A program made the translations under genes and the position numbers. A DNA stretch of 64,000 nt from Terriglobus roseus DSM 18391. GTDB lineage: Bacteria; Acidobacteriota; Terriglobia; Terriglobales; Acidobacteriaceae. The notes under the pieces are model-generated. The model was given only the letters and a program-made list of their open reading frames with translations, searched no databases and was not told the origin of the DNA. Below, piece by piece: positions 35,727 through 45,485 of the stretch (the stretch's first letter is position 1; every line of letters starts with the position of its first letter). The stretch covers positions 3,472,001-3,536,000 of the forward strand of contig NC_018014.1 in the NCBI RefSeq assembly GCF_000265425.1. Reading direction: 5' to 3'.

Positions 35727-38700
35727 TTAGTAGTAGAACTTCAGTGCAAATTGGATCTGGCGAGGATCATAGGGAGCGTCGCGCGTGGAACCAATCTCAC
35801 CGAAGGTGGAGCTATTGAAGTTGAGCGAGTTACCCACCGCGACGACACCGTTACCACCGAAGCCCGGCGCGTTGAAGTTGGGGTGGTTCAGGATGTTGAA
35901 GAACTCCGAGCGGAACTGGAGCGAGTACCGGTCTGTGAACTGGAAGTTCTTGAAGAGTGAGAGGTCGAAGCGCTTGAATGGCGGTCCAAAGGTGGTGGAA
36001 GGACCAGCGCCGAGGATCTGACCTCCGGTAAGCGGGATGCAACCAGCCGGCGAGTTCGGGATGGGACCGTTGAAGCCGAGGACGCAGGGCTGCTGGAAGG
36101 CTGCCGGATTTCCGAACCAGCTCAGCTTCTTGTTGCTGTCGAGATGCAGACCCAGCTTCTGGGATTGTCCTGCGACGTTGACCGAGTTGCAGTTGGTGCC
36201 GGAGGTCGTGGATGTCGGGCAGCTAATCGAAACTGGCTGGCCACCCTGCAGCGTCACGATGTACTGGACGGTCCATCCGCCGACTGCGGTATTCATGGCA
36301 CGACCTGCTTGCGCGAGGAACATCTTGTTCTTGCCGAAGGGCAGTTCATAGGAACCGCTGCCGTGGAAGACGTTACGGATGTCGAAGGCCGCAAGACCCC
36401 AGTCGATGCGTGTCCCAAGTCCAGGGACATACGGTGCCCGGAAGCCGTTGACGCTGCCGCCATTCAACAGATCGGGGGAGTTGGTCATCGTCTTGGAGTA
36501 CGTATAGGTCAGCAGGAAGGAGAAGCCGTGCGCGAAGCGCTCTTCCAACTTTGTTTGCAGGCCGTTATACACACTGGCGCCGAGTGTCTGCTGATAGCTA
36601 CCGCCACGACCGAAGTCAGGGAATGGCACGTAGTTACGGTTCGTTGGAGACTCCGGCAGTGAGTTGTTCCGCGTAAGGGAGGTGTTCGCAGGGATCAGCT
36701 GCGACACGCGGTTGTTGCCGATGCCCACTTGAAGATGGCTTGCGTGGGTGTAGACGTATGCGACGGTCGCGGACATGTTATGTGTCACCGCGTACTGCAG
36801 ACTCAGGTTCGAGCTAATGGTATTCGGTGTCTTGAAGTCGAACTGCAGACCCTGCAAGCCGAGACCGGAGGCGTTGACTGCGAGCGGTGTGAAGGCTCCG
36901 CAGGAAAGGCCCGATCCGATGGTCGCACTGCCACCCGGTCCTGCGGTCGCGCAGGTTCCGTAGGGATTCGATCCGGAACTGAACGGAGCAGAGTCCGAAC
37001 CGTTGTTCTGGAAGTTGAAGTTGTAGACGAAGGGATAGTTTTCGCCGATGTTCGGACCGTATCCCGCGTTCTGGAAGGCGTTGAAGAAGAGCCCGATACC
37101 GGAGCGGACTACGAACTTGGGTGTCGCCTCCCACGCGAAGCCGAAGCGTGGTGCAAAGTTGTTCTTTTGCGTCTGCACGAGCGCCTTACCGTAGGCATCC
37201 GTCTGCAGTAGCGCGATGCCATCCTTGGCCAGCAGGTCAAGGAAGCCATTGCCATTCAGTCCTGGGTTGTTTGCGGTCGACGACAGGGCGCGGTTTGCCT
37301 TACCGGTCGCAGGCAGAATATAGGTCGGTGTGCCGTTCGGCGGTCCACCCTGCACGAAGTTTGCCTGGGCGCCGTTCGCCTCGGAGATGGGGCTGAAGTA
37401 ATCCCACCGCAGACCCATGTTCAGTGTCAGGCCCGGAGTGACTTTGAAGTCATCCTGGAAGTAGCCGGCCCAGTAGCTGCGAACGTCGTAGGTCTTACTG
37501 ATGTTCGACATCTGTACCTGGTTCGCGCCACCGATAAAGCTGACGCCATTCGGCACCGTGGTAGCCCGCGGCGTTACGAGGAACTGCGCGCGGCCCGTCT
37601 GATCGCCGCCCTGATTTGGTACACCGGCAAAGTTCCCGGTGAACTGGAAGTCACCGCGAGAGTAGGCGGGCTGCAGCGTGTTGAAGTGAACGTTCTGATA
37701 CTCGAAGCCGGCTTTGAAGCTATGCCGACCGTAGACTTTTGTGAAGTCATCGACCACCTGCAGCGTCTGGCTTACTTCATCGGAGGGAAGGAAGTCGTTG
37801 CTGCCCAGGTTGCTAAGGCCGGAGATGCTGATCGACGGCAGGCCGCCGTTCAGATTGCCTTGGGGAACGCCCTGGATGCCGTACTGCGCGGGTATGCCCT
37901 CGACTGCACCCACCGGACCGGTCCGCGTGGTGTGCAGGTGATTAAAGCCGATGCGCGCCACGTTGATGGTGCTGGGCGTGAAGACATGAGTGAAGGCCAA
38001 CACCGACTGTTGAGACTTTGCCGTCTGATTGCCCTGCTGGAAGCCACCGCCATCAGCGACACCGCCGAAGATGCCGGGGATGAAATTCGGATCGTCTACG
38101 TAGCTGAAGCGACCGAAGATCTGGTTTTTGTCAGATGGGTTGTAGTCCACACGAACGTCGAAGGCGTTACGGCGCTCATAGAGAGCGGGGCTGTTCGTGT
38201 AGTTCGAGGTAAACGACGAATTCAGCGGAGTTGGGTAGAGGTTCATCAGCTTGACCGCGTTCGGATCGAGCCGTCCTGCAGGGATCTGGTTCAGGTTGCA
38301 ATTCGCTAGGGTGAAAGTTGCCGTGGAGGGTCCGCAGGAGCCGAAGGGATCGCGGACGAAGACGGCACTGGAGCTGTTATTCGTTCGTCCCGAGACCGGA
38401 TCGACCGCCCCCGCCGCCACAGAGCGCGTCGTTGCAGGGTCCAGGATTGTGCCGTAGGGGATGCTGCGGCCGACGCCGTCGATGCGCGCCGCGCCGGACT
38501 GGCCCGTGATGAGATCCGAGAGGTTGGTATAGCCGCTGTTCCGTTCGGTCAGTGTCGGTACGCTACCCGTTAAGACCGTTCCCTGCACGCGGCGCAGTCC
38601 CTCATAGTCTCCGAAGAAGAACGCCTTGTTTTTCCAGATGGGACCGCCGGCGGCAGCGCCGAACTGGTTCTGACGCAGCTTGCCCTTCTTAATTCCATTG

Positions 38701-39551
38701 TTGTTTTCAAACCAATCGGCGGCGTCGAGTTTGTCGTTGCGGAAGAACTCCCAGATGGCGCCGTGCAGCGAGTTTGTGCCCGACTTGACGGTTGCGTTCA
38801 AGACCGCACCAGCCGAACGGCCAAGTTCGGCGCTGAAGTCTGCGGTCTGAACCTTGAACTCCTGGATAGCGTCCACGGGCGGCAGGATGACGAAGTTTGT
38901 GCCGTTCAGGAAGTCTGCTGCGTTGGAGTTGTTGTCGATACCGTCGAGCAGGTAGTTGTTTTGCGAAGGTTGCAGCCCGTTGGCGGTAAAGGCGCCGGAA
39001 GCAGCGTTACCGCGTGTGTCTGCCTGCGAGGTATTCACGCCGGCGCTTAACTGTGCAAGGAAGGTAAAGTTACGGCCATTCAGCGGAAGACTCTTGATGG
39101 TTCGTTCATCGATGACCTGTCCAACCGACGACTCATCGGACTGCAGTTGCGGCGGAGCAGTGGTGACGGTCACCGTCTCATTGGTGGAACCGGTCTTCAA
39201 TTGAACGACAACCTTCAGATCCTGACCAACCGCCACTGTCATGTTCTGCTGAGTCGTACTGGAAAATCCCGGTGCGGCGACCGTGATGGTGTAATGACCG
39301 ATTCTGACTGGCGAGAAGGTGTAGGTACCACTGCTGCTTGAACGCGTCTCCAGCGTGATGCCCTGATCCGTGTTTCGCAGCGTCACCTGCGCATCCGCGA
39401 CAGCGGCTCCAGTCGTATCCAAGACCGTCCCGGAGATGGAGCCCTGATCGACCTGGGCCATTGCAGGCGCGGCTACAGAGAGACTGAGCGCCGCAACGGC
39501 AAAGCACCGACAGAGCGAGAACTGATGTCGTGAATCGCGAAAGAATGGCAT
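35727..39551 (-). CDS. Oar-like TonB-dependent receptor (1274 aa)
   Basis: The largest receptor in the window. A signal peptide ends APAMAQ. CarboxypepD_reg follows (GSISGTVLDTTGAAVADAQV onwards, about 40-120), then a plug with LDGIDNNSNAADFLNG and KSGTNSLHGAIWEFFRN, then a barrel of roughly 1000 residues ending IQFALKFYY, an aromatic terminus as usual. GGAGGA about 8 nt before the ATG at 39551 supports this start; a further in-frame ATG upstream lacks it. It is divergent from the 1286-residue CRTAC1 fusion across 233 bp that contain a perfect palindrome, suggesting joint control. The ligand is unknown. Confidence 0.93.
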   Translation of the reverse strand: MPFFRDSRHQFSLCRCFAVAALSLSVAAPAMAQVDQGSISGTVLDTTGAAVADAQVTLRNTDQGITLETRSSSSGTYTFSPVRIGHYTITVAAPGFSSTTQQNMTVAVGQDLKVVVQLKTGSTNETVTVTTAPPQLQSDESSVGQVIDERTIKSLPLNGRNFTFLAQLSAGVNTSQADTRGNAASGAFTANGLQPSQNNYLLDGIDNNSNAADFLNGTNFVILPPVDAIQEFKVQTADFSAELGRSAGAVLNATVKSGTNSLHGAIWEFFRNDKLDAADWFENNNGIKKGKLRQNQFGAAAGGPIWKNKAFFFGDYEGLRRVQGTVLTGSVPTLTERNSGYTNLSDLITGQSGAARIDGVGRSIPYGTILDPATTRSVAAGAVDPVSGRTNNSSSAVFVRDPFGSCGPSTATFTLANCNLNQIPAGRLDPNAVKLMNLYPTPLNSSFTSNYTNSPALYERRNAFDVRVDYNPSDKNQIFGRFSYVDDPNFIPGIFGGVADGGGFQQGNQTAKSQQSVLAFTHVFTPSTINVARIGFNHLHTTRTGPVGAVEGIPAQYGIQGVPQGNLNGGLPSISISGLSNLGSNDFLPSDEVSQTLQVVDDFTKVYGRHSFKAGFEYQNVHFNTLQPAYSRGDFQFTGNFAGVPNQGGDQTGRAQFLVTPRATTVPNGVSFIGGANQVQMSNISKTYDVRSYWAGYFQDDFKVTPGLTLNMGLRWDYFSPISEANGAQANFVQGGPPNGTPTYILPATGKANRALSSTANNPGLNGNGFLDLLAKDGIALLQTDAYGKALVQTQKNNFAPRFGFAWEATPKFVVRSGIGLFFNAFQNAGYGPNIGENYPFVYNFNFQNNGSDSAPFSSGSNPYGTCATAGPGGSATIGSGLSCGAFTPLAVNASGLGLQGLQFDFKTPNTISSNLSLQYAVTHNMSATVAYVYTHASHLQVGIGNNRVSQLIPANTSLTRNNSLPESPTNRNYVPFPDFGRGGSYQQTLGASVYNGLQTKLEERFAHGFSFLLTYTYSKTMTNSPDLLNGGSVNGFRAPYVPGLGTRIDWGLAAFDIRNVFHGSGSYELPFGKNKMFLAQAGRAMNTAVGGWTVQYIVTLQGGQPVSISCPTSTTSGTNCNSVNVAGQSQKLGLHLDSNKKLSWFGNPAAFQQPCVLGFNGPIPNSPAGCIPLTGGQILGAGPSTTFGPPFKRFDLSLFKNFQFTDRYSLQFRSEFFNILNHPNFNAPGFGGNGVVAVGNSLNFNSSTFGEIGSTRDAPYDPRQIQFALKFYY

Positions 39552-39694
39552 CCGAAAGATCCTCCGCATTTCCTGACCAGAGTCAGATACATGTCCTGAC
39601 ACTTGAAGACAGGGAACGCTTGAATGGGCTATCCGAAGAACGCGGCAACATTAGTGCAAGGAGGAGCGCGGTGTCAACCGAAAGTTTGAGATAT

Positions 39695-39713
39695 CCATAA
39701 TCGCTTATTATGG
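39695..39713. promoter_or_regulatory. Palindrome between receptor and CRTAC1 fusion genes
   Basis: CCATAAT-CGCTT-ATTATGG is a perfect 7-bp inverted repeat in an AT-rich patch. It lies 71 bp before the CRTAC1 fusion and 143 bp before the receptor start. The repeat TCCTGAC (39571 and 39594) also occurs in this gap. It is a candidate operator or promoter for the divergent pair; the regulator is unknown. Confidence 0.4.
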
Positions 39714-39784
39714 CCGCTACCAGGTCCAGGGAAGGTTGTCGGCGATGCCCGCGTACTGTACGCTACCGATTCAAGCCCTCTGAC

Positions 39785-42700
39785 ATGGCCTCAAAGCCCC
39801 CAACGCTCGACGCCCTACCTCCACTGTGGAACAGACGAGCGGTCCTGAAGCAGCTTGGACTGACGCCGCTGCTGCTGCATGCATGGCCAGCCTTTGGTGC
39901 AGAGGCCTTCGAAGCCCCGGCGGGCGGCTTCGCGCCTGCCAACCTCTCGTTCAGCGAGCCGCGCCTGCTTCCCCACTATCCGTCGCGTTCTCCATTGGAG
40001 GACGTCCTCCGCCGGGTGCGCCCGGGCACAGACGAATTCGTGACGGAGGGTCATGCCTTCGAGATTCAGGGAGAACTTGATCGGTGGGCAGGAAGCTTTC
40101 GTAGCGCGCGATGGGCGGACCTGAAGCTTACCCTGCACACCTCCGTGCAGGCTTCGTCCTTCACCCCGCATCAGGAGACGAAGCTGCGGCAGGACACCAT
40201 AAGGACTAGCAGGCGGGAGTATTCGCCGTCGCTGCAAAGCAGCGGGCCGGAACAGGTCATACGTGCTCTGCAAGCCGCGTATGGCGTGGGCAAGAGCATC
40301 GACCGTGCGAGCTTCGAGATCACGGCAATTCAAGAGATCAGCCAGGCGCCGCTTACGGTCGCGGTGGCGGTCCGCCACGACGTCCTCCTGGTTTCTTCGA
40401 GCGAGCGGGAGCAGCGTGTCGGCACTTGGGCGATGACTTGGTCCCGCGAAGGGACTGCATGGACGGTCCGTCAGTGGCGCGCAGAGAGCGAGACCGTGAG
40501 CACCGTTGGCGGGCCGGGCTATGTCGATGTCACACAGGCGGCCTTCTCCAAGGCGCCATCGTACGAAGCCCAGTTGCGATACGGCTCGGACCATTGGCGC
40601 AGCGTGCTGGACGGTGCCTGTGGCATCGATGTCTATGGCAACAACGGCGTCGCAGCGGGCGATTTCGACGGCGACGGTCATGACGACCTGTACGTCTGCC
40701 AGCCGGCGGGATTGCCGAACCGGCTCTACCGCAATCGTGGCGATGGCACCTTCGAAGATGTCACGGGGAAGGCAGGCGTCGGTGTACTCGACAACACGAG
40801 TTGTGCACTCTTTGCCGACTTCCGTAACAACGGCCTGCAGGACCTGCTGGTGGTCTGCGGCGGCGGGCCGTTGCTCTTCCTGAATCAGGGCGATGGATCG
40901 TTCCGTCAGAAGCCAGATGCATTCCAGTTCGCGCGAACGCCGGAGGGTACCTTCACGCACGCGGCCATTGCCGACTACGACCGGGACGGGCGACTGGACA
41001 TCTACTTCTGCCTGTACAGCTACTATCTGGGCCTGGATCAGTACCACTACCCGGTCCCTTATTTCGACGCACGCAATGGACCGCCGAATTTTCTGTTGCA
41101 CAACGAAGGCGATGGACGCTTTGTCGATCGCACCGAAGCCGCCGGCCTGAATGTCGACAACGATCGCTATAGCTTTGCGTGCTCGTGGTCTGAGTCGCCG
41201 ACGAATAACTTTCCTGACCTGTATGTCGTGAACGACTTCGGGCGCAACGTGCTCTACCGCAGCCAGGGAAATGGCACATTCAAGGCAGCGTCTACCGACT
41301 CAAAGGTCGAGGATGTGGGCGCGGGTATGAGCGCCGCCTGGACGGACATCAACAACGACGGCAAGCCAGACCTGTACGCAGCAGATATGTGGTCTGCAGC
41401 CGGCCAACGCGTGTCGCAGCAACCGCAGTTTCAACCCGGTGCTTCGGATGCCATTCGCTCTCTATACCGCAAGCATGCGGAGGGGAACGCGCTCTATGAA
41501 GGGACAGCGGATGGTGTCTTTCGCAATGCGAGTCTGCGGGCAAATGTCAGCATGGGACGCTGGGCTTGGGGATCGGACTTCTGGGACTTTGACCACGACG
41601 GCTACGCGGATCTGTATGTTACCAACGGTTACATCACGGCTGCGGAAAGTTCAGGAATCAACGACGATCTGGGTAGCTTCTTCTGGCGCCAGGTCGTGGG
41701 GAAGTCACCGAACGATTCCACACCGCTGCTCGCGTATGAGCACGGCTGGAATGCGCTGAATGAACTCATTCGATCCGATCGTTCGTGGAGTGGTTCAGAA
41801 CGAAACGTGATGTACGCAAACAATCGCGACGGGACGTTTACCGAGGTTTCTGGCGTGCTCGGCATGGACCTTCTCGAGGATGGACGCTCCTTCGCCTTGG
41901 CCGACTTCGATGGGGACGGACGCCTCGAGGTGGTCGTCAAGAATCGCAACGCACCGCAGCTACGGATCGTCCACAACGCCATGCAGGATATCGGCGACTC
42001 TATCGTTTTCCGCTTGCGTGGAACGAAGAGCAATCGTGACGGCATCGGGACTTCGGTCACGGTCGAGACGGGCGGTCTTCGTCAGACGAAGTATCTGCAA
42101 GCCGGCAGTGGGTTTCTCTCACAACATTCGAAGGAGTTGTTCTTCGGTCTCGGCCGATCACCAGCGGCGATCCGCGCGGTTGTTCGCTGGCCCAGCGGCC
42201 TGACGCAGCACTTTGAGAACCTGCGGGCCAACCACCGCATTCAATTGGAAGAAGGCTCGGAAGCATTCACGAGTGTGCCGGTCGCCGCTGCGTCTGCCGC
42301 GTACGCCCACGCCGGTGCACCCGAGCGTGTTGCCGCGCAAGAAACTCCCTCCAGTGATATACAGACGTGGTTGCTGGATCCGCTCAAGGCACCATCGTTC
42401 ACCGTGCCCGACCTTTCGGGTAAAGCGGTAAAGCTGGATCAAGCCGATGGAAGAATCTCGCTGGTTGTGTTCTGGGCGACCACATCGCCCGGCAGTCTGA
42501 AGCTGCTGACGCATCTGCAACAGCGCCATGGTGGTCTGCTCTCGAGTCGGATTGAGGTCTTCGCGGTCAATCTGGATTCGCCGAGCGATGCTGCCGCTGC
42601 ACGCGCTGCCGCACAGAAGCTGAACCTGCCGTTCTCGGTGCTCCTCGCGACGGAGGAGGTCGCTGGCACTTACAACATCCTGTACCGCTATCTGTTCGAC

Positions 42701-43645
42701 CGCCGTCGGGATCTGCCGATTCCCTGCTCGTTCCTGGTTGACCCAACTGGCATGGTGGTCAAGCTCTATCAAGGCGATTTCACCGCGGAGCAGGTAAGAG
42801 CTGATGCGCAGGGTATCCCCCCGGACGCGGCGGCGCGCTTGAAGAAAGCGCTGCCCTTCGCGGGGACGCCGTATCTTGCCGACTTTCACCGCAATGACTT
42901 CACCTACGGCGTTGCCATGTTCCAGCATGGCTACCTGGAGGCGGCGGCGCTGTACTTTCAACAGGTCGTCACGGCCAGGCCAAATGATGCAGAGGCTTAT
43001 TACAATCTGGGCACGTTGCATCTGCGGCGGAACGAGTTTGTCGAAGCTCGCGCAAACTTGAAGACGTCCCTTCGACTGCGGCCTGACTACCCGGAGGCCT
43101 GGAACAACCTGGGCATGATGGCAGCGCAGGAGGGACGTAACGAGGAGGCCGCGCAGAACTTTCTGCAGTCGCTCCAGTTGCGGCCAGGCTACGCGATCGC
43201 TCTCCTTAACCTTGGCAACGTGTATCGCCGCCAGGGAGATGCTGCCAAAGCATCGGATGCCCTGAATCGTGCGCTGGCGTTGCAGCCGGACGATCCGGAG
43301 GCCAACTACGGCCTCGGGATGCTGGCGGCTCAGCAGAACCGAGTAAGCGTTGCCGAGGGCTACCTTCGCAAAGCGATCGCGCTTCGTGCGGATTATCCGG
43401 AGGCGCTGAATAATCTTGGCGTGCTGCTGGTGCGGAAGCAGGACTACGATGGCGCGGCCCAGCAGTTTCAGACGTGTATCCGCCTCGTTCCCACCTTCGA
43501 ACAGTCTTACTTCAATCTTGCTCGCGTGTCCCTGCTGCAGCACGACAAGGCGAAGGCGAGATCAGTTCTGGAGGATCTGCTCCGGCTGCGGCCCGACAGC
43601 GCCGCAGGACGCCAGGCGCTGCAGACTCTCGACGCGGCCCCTTGA
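39785..43645 (+). CDS. CRTAC1 / thioredoxin-like / TPR fusion protein (1286 aa)
   Basis: A giant exported fusion. The N-terminus has a signal-like segment (RRAVLKQLGLTPLLLHAWPAFG). After an unassigned region (about 50-280) come FG-GAP/VCBS blades with calcium-type loops (about 285-740; DFDGDGHDDLYV, DYDRDGRLDIYF). ASPIC/UnbV follows (about 750-825), then a TlpA/redoxin-like domain (about 868-1010), then about seven TPR repeats (about 1030-1280). In the redoxin domain the usual FWATWCPPC is replaced by FWATTSPGS (896-904), so both redox cysteines are Ser and disulfide chemistry is not expected. No strong ribosome site lies before the ATG at 39785. The second CRTAC1 gene follows 41 bp downstream, probably co-transcribed. 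The function is unknown; a surface scaffold is the simplest inference. Confidence 0.85.
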   Translation: MASKPPTLDALPPLWNRRAVLKQLGLTPLLLHAWPAFGAEAFEAPAGGFAPANLSFSEPRLLPHYPSRSPLEDVLRRVRPGTDEFVTEGHAFEIQGELDRWAGSFRSARWADLKLTLHTSVQASSFTPHQETKLRQDTIRTSRREYSPSLQSSGPEQVIRALQAAYGVGKSIDRASFEITAIQEISQAPLTVAVAVRHDVLLVSSSEREQRVGTWAMTWSREGTAWTVRQWRAESETVSTVGGPGYVDVTQAAFSKAPSYEAQLRYGSDHWRSVLDGACGIDVYGNNGVAAGDFDGDGHDDLYVCQPAGLPNRLYRNRGDGTFEDVTGKAGVGVLDNTSCALFADFRNNGLQDLLVVCGGGPLLFLNQGDGSFRQKPDAFQFARTPEGTFTHAAIADYDRDGRLDIYFCLYSYYLGLDQYHYPVPYFDARNGPPNFLLHNEGDGRFVDRTEAAGLNVDNDRYSFACSWSESPTNNFPDLYVVNDFGRNVLYRSQGNGTFKAASTDSKVEDVGAGMSAAWTDINNDGKPDLYAADMWSAAGQRVSQQPQFQPGASDAIRSLYRKHAEGNALYEGTADGVFRNASLRANVSMGRWAWGSDFWDFDHDGYADLYVTNGYITAAESSGINDDLGSFFWRQVVGKSPNDSTPLLAYEHGWNALNELIRSDRSWSGSERNVMYANNRDGTFTEVSGVLGMDLLEDGRSFALADFDGDGRLEVVVKNRNAPQLRIVHNAMQDIGDSIVFRLRGTKSNRDGIGTSVTVETGGLRQTKYLQAGSGFLSQHSKELFFGLGRSPAAIRAVVRWPSGLTQHFENLRANHRIQLEEGSEAFTSVPVAAASAAYAHAGAPERVAAQETPSSDIQTWLLDPLKAPSFTVPDLSGKAVKLDQADGRISLVVFWATTSPGSLKLLTHLQQRHGGLLSSRIEVFAVNLDSPSDAAAARAAAQKLNLPFSVLLATEEVAGTYNILYRYLFDRRRDLPIPCSFLVDPTGMVVKLYQGDFTAEQVRADAQGIPPDAAARLKKALPFAGTPYLADFHRNDFTYGVAMFQHGYLEAAALYFQQVVTARPNDAEAYYNLGTLHLRRNEFVEARANLKTSLRLRPDYPEAWNNLGMMAAQEGRNEEAAQNFLQSLQLRPGYAIALLNLGNVYRRQGDAAKASDALNRALALQPDDPEANYGLGMLAAQQNRVSVAEGYLRKAIALRADYPEALNNLGVLLVRKQDYDGAAQQFQTCIRLVPTFEQSYFNLARVSLLQHDKAKARSVLEDLLRLRPDSAAGRQALQTLDAAP

Positions 43646-43686
43646 TACTCCACGACGACACATCGGATTCGGTATAGTCCCTGCAT

Positions 43687-45474
43687 ATGTTTCTGCCGCG
43701 CAGACGCTTTCTTGGAACTTCGGCCCTCCTACTCGGCAGTGCGCTTACGGAAGCGCTCGCGGAGCCGCTGTGGCGATGGGATTCCGAGACGCTGCAGGCT
43801 GCCGGTATTCCCGCGGCCGCAAAGTCTGATGCATCCTCTGTTCAGTTCGTCGATGTTGCAGAGCAGGCCGGCCTGAACGTCACCAATGTATGGGGCGGCG
43901 TCGATCACAAGCGTTCGATTCTCGAGGCGAAGGGCAGCGGCATCGCCTTCTTTGATTACGACCACGATGGCTGGCTGGATATCTACCTGACCAACGGCGA
44001 TCGACTGGATACGAACTGGCCTGCGGGAAAAGCTCCAACATCGCACCTGTACAAGAACAACCGCGACGGTACCTTTACTGACGTGACGGAAAAGTCAGGT
44101 CTGGGTGTGACGGGATGGCAGACCGGCGTGTGCGTTGGCGATTACAACAACGACGGCTGGGATGATCTCTTCTGCTGCTTCTGGGGCCACAATCGCCTCT
44201 TCCACAACAACGGCAATGGCACCTTCACCGATGTTACGAAGAAGGCCGGCCTATGGCAGGACAAGCATCGTTGGGGTTCGGGATGCACCTTTCTCGACTA
44301 CAACCGCGATGGCCATCTCGACCTGTTTGTCTGTAACTACATCCATCTCGAGCCGCAGGATATCCCGAGCCCGATGGATCAGCATTTCTGCCAGTGGAAG
44401 GGTATTCCGATTCTTTGTGGCCCGCGGGGTCTGCCGGGCGGCGTCAATATCCTTTATCGCAACAATGGCGATGGCACCTTCACGGATGTCTCCGAGACGT
44501 CGGGCATTCTGAAGCCCGGCCCACGTTATTCAATCACGCCTGTCTCTTATGACTTCGACAACGACGGTTGGCCCGACATCTATGTTGCTGTCGATTCGCA
44601 GCCGAGCATTCTCTTCAAGAACAACCATGACGGCACCTTCACCGACATCGCGCTGGAGGCTGGTTGCGCCTACAGCGATGCCGGGCATGAGCAGGCCGGC
44701 ATGGGCCTTGCCGTTGCTGACTACGACTGCAATGGCTGGTTCGACATTTACAAGACGAACTTCGCCGACGACGTCGTGAACCTCTACAAGAGCAATGGCG
44801 ACGGGACTTTTACGGATGTGGTCTTCGAAGCGGGGCTTGGAGGCAACAGTCAATTCGTCGCATGGGGTTGCGGGTTTCTGGACTATGACAACGACGGATG
44901 GCAGGACGTTCTGCAGGTCAATGGCCACGTCTATCCCGAGATCGATGCTCATAAGTTCGGGCAGACGTTCAAGAGCCAGCGGCTGCTGTACCGCAATCTT
45001 GGCAATGGCCGCTTCAAGGATGTGTCATCGCAAGCGGGTGCAGGTATCAGTGAGCACTACTCCAGTCGCGGCGCTGCGTTTGGCGATTACGACAATGATG
45101 GCGGCGTGGATGTGCTGGTTTTGAATATGAATGATCGGCCTTCTTTGTTGCGGAATAGTAGTGCGAATCGGTTGAACTGGATCAAGTTGAAGCTGATTGG
45201 GACGCACTGTAACCGGACTGCGATTGGGGCTCGGGTGCGGGTTACTACTGGCAAACATACGCAGATGGATGAGGTTCACAGCGGCGGCAGCGTGATGTCG
45301 CAGAGTGATCTGCGGCTGCATTTTGGGGTTGGCAAAGTCGATCTGATTGACGTGATTGAGGTGACCTGGCCGACGACGCGGAAGGTGGAGACCTTCCGGC
45401 AAGTCAAGGTGAATCAGATACTTACCATTCGTGAGGGTGATGGGATTTTGCCGCCTACTAAGGCGAAGGGCTGA
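43687..45474 (+). CDS. Tat-exported CRTAC1-family protein
   Basis: A 595-residue protein with the twin-arginine signal PRRRFLGTSALLLGSALTEALA. FG-GAP/VCBS blades follow (about 50-480), with loops such as DYDHDGWLDIYL, DYNNDGWDDLFC, DYNRDGHLDLFV and DFDNDGWPDIYV. The ASPIC/UnbV domain (about 490-575; GARVRVTTGKHTQMDE, LHFGVGKVDLIDVIEVTWP) closes the protein. Tat export suggests folding, and perhaps metal loading, before secretion. It is the second gene after the CRTAC1 fusion (41 bp). From about 45,110 on, the ASPIC part uses visibly different codons (many TTG, GTT and GGT) from the rest of the gene. It converges with the TPR gene 11 bp away. Confidence 0.88.
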   Translation: MFLPRRRFLGTSALLLGSALTEALAEPLWRWDSETLQAAGIPAAAKSDASSVQFVDVAEQAGLNVTNVWGGVDHKRSILEAKGSGIAFFDYDHDGWLDIYLTNGDRLDTNWPAGKAPTSHLYKNNRDGTFTDVTEKSGLGVTGWQTGVCVGDYNNDGWDDLFCCFWGHNRLFHNNGNGTFTDVTKKAGLWQDKHRWGSGCTFLDYNRDGHLDLFVCNYIHLEPQDIPSPMDQHFCQWKGIPILCGPRGLPGGVNILYRNNGDGTFTDVSETSGILKPGPRYSITPVSYDFDNDGWPDIYVAVDSQPSILFKNNHDGTFTDIALEAGCAYSDAGHEQAGMGLAVADYDCNGWFDIYKTNFADDVVNLYKSNGDGTFTDVVFEAGLGGNSQFVAWGCGFLDYDNDGWQDVLQVNGHVYPEIDAHKFGQTFKSQRLLYRNLGNGRFKDVSSQAGAGISEHYSSRGAAFGDYDNDGGVDVLVLNMNDRPSLLRNSSANRLNWIKLKLIGTHCNRTAIGARVRVTTGKHTQMDEVHSGGSVMSQSDLRLHFGVGKVDLIDVIEVTWPTTRKVETFRQVKVNQILTIREGDGILPPTKAKG

Positions 45475-45485
45475 TCGCTGCCACC

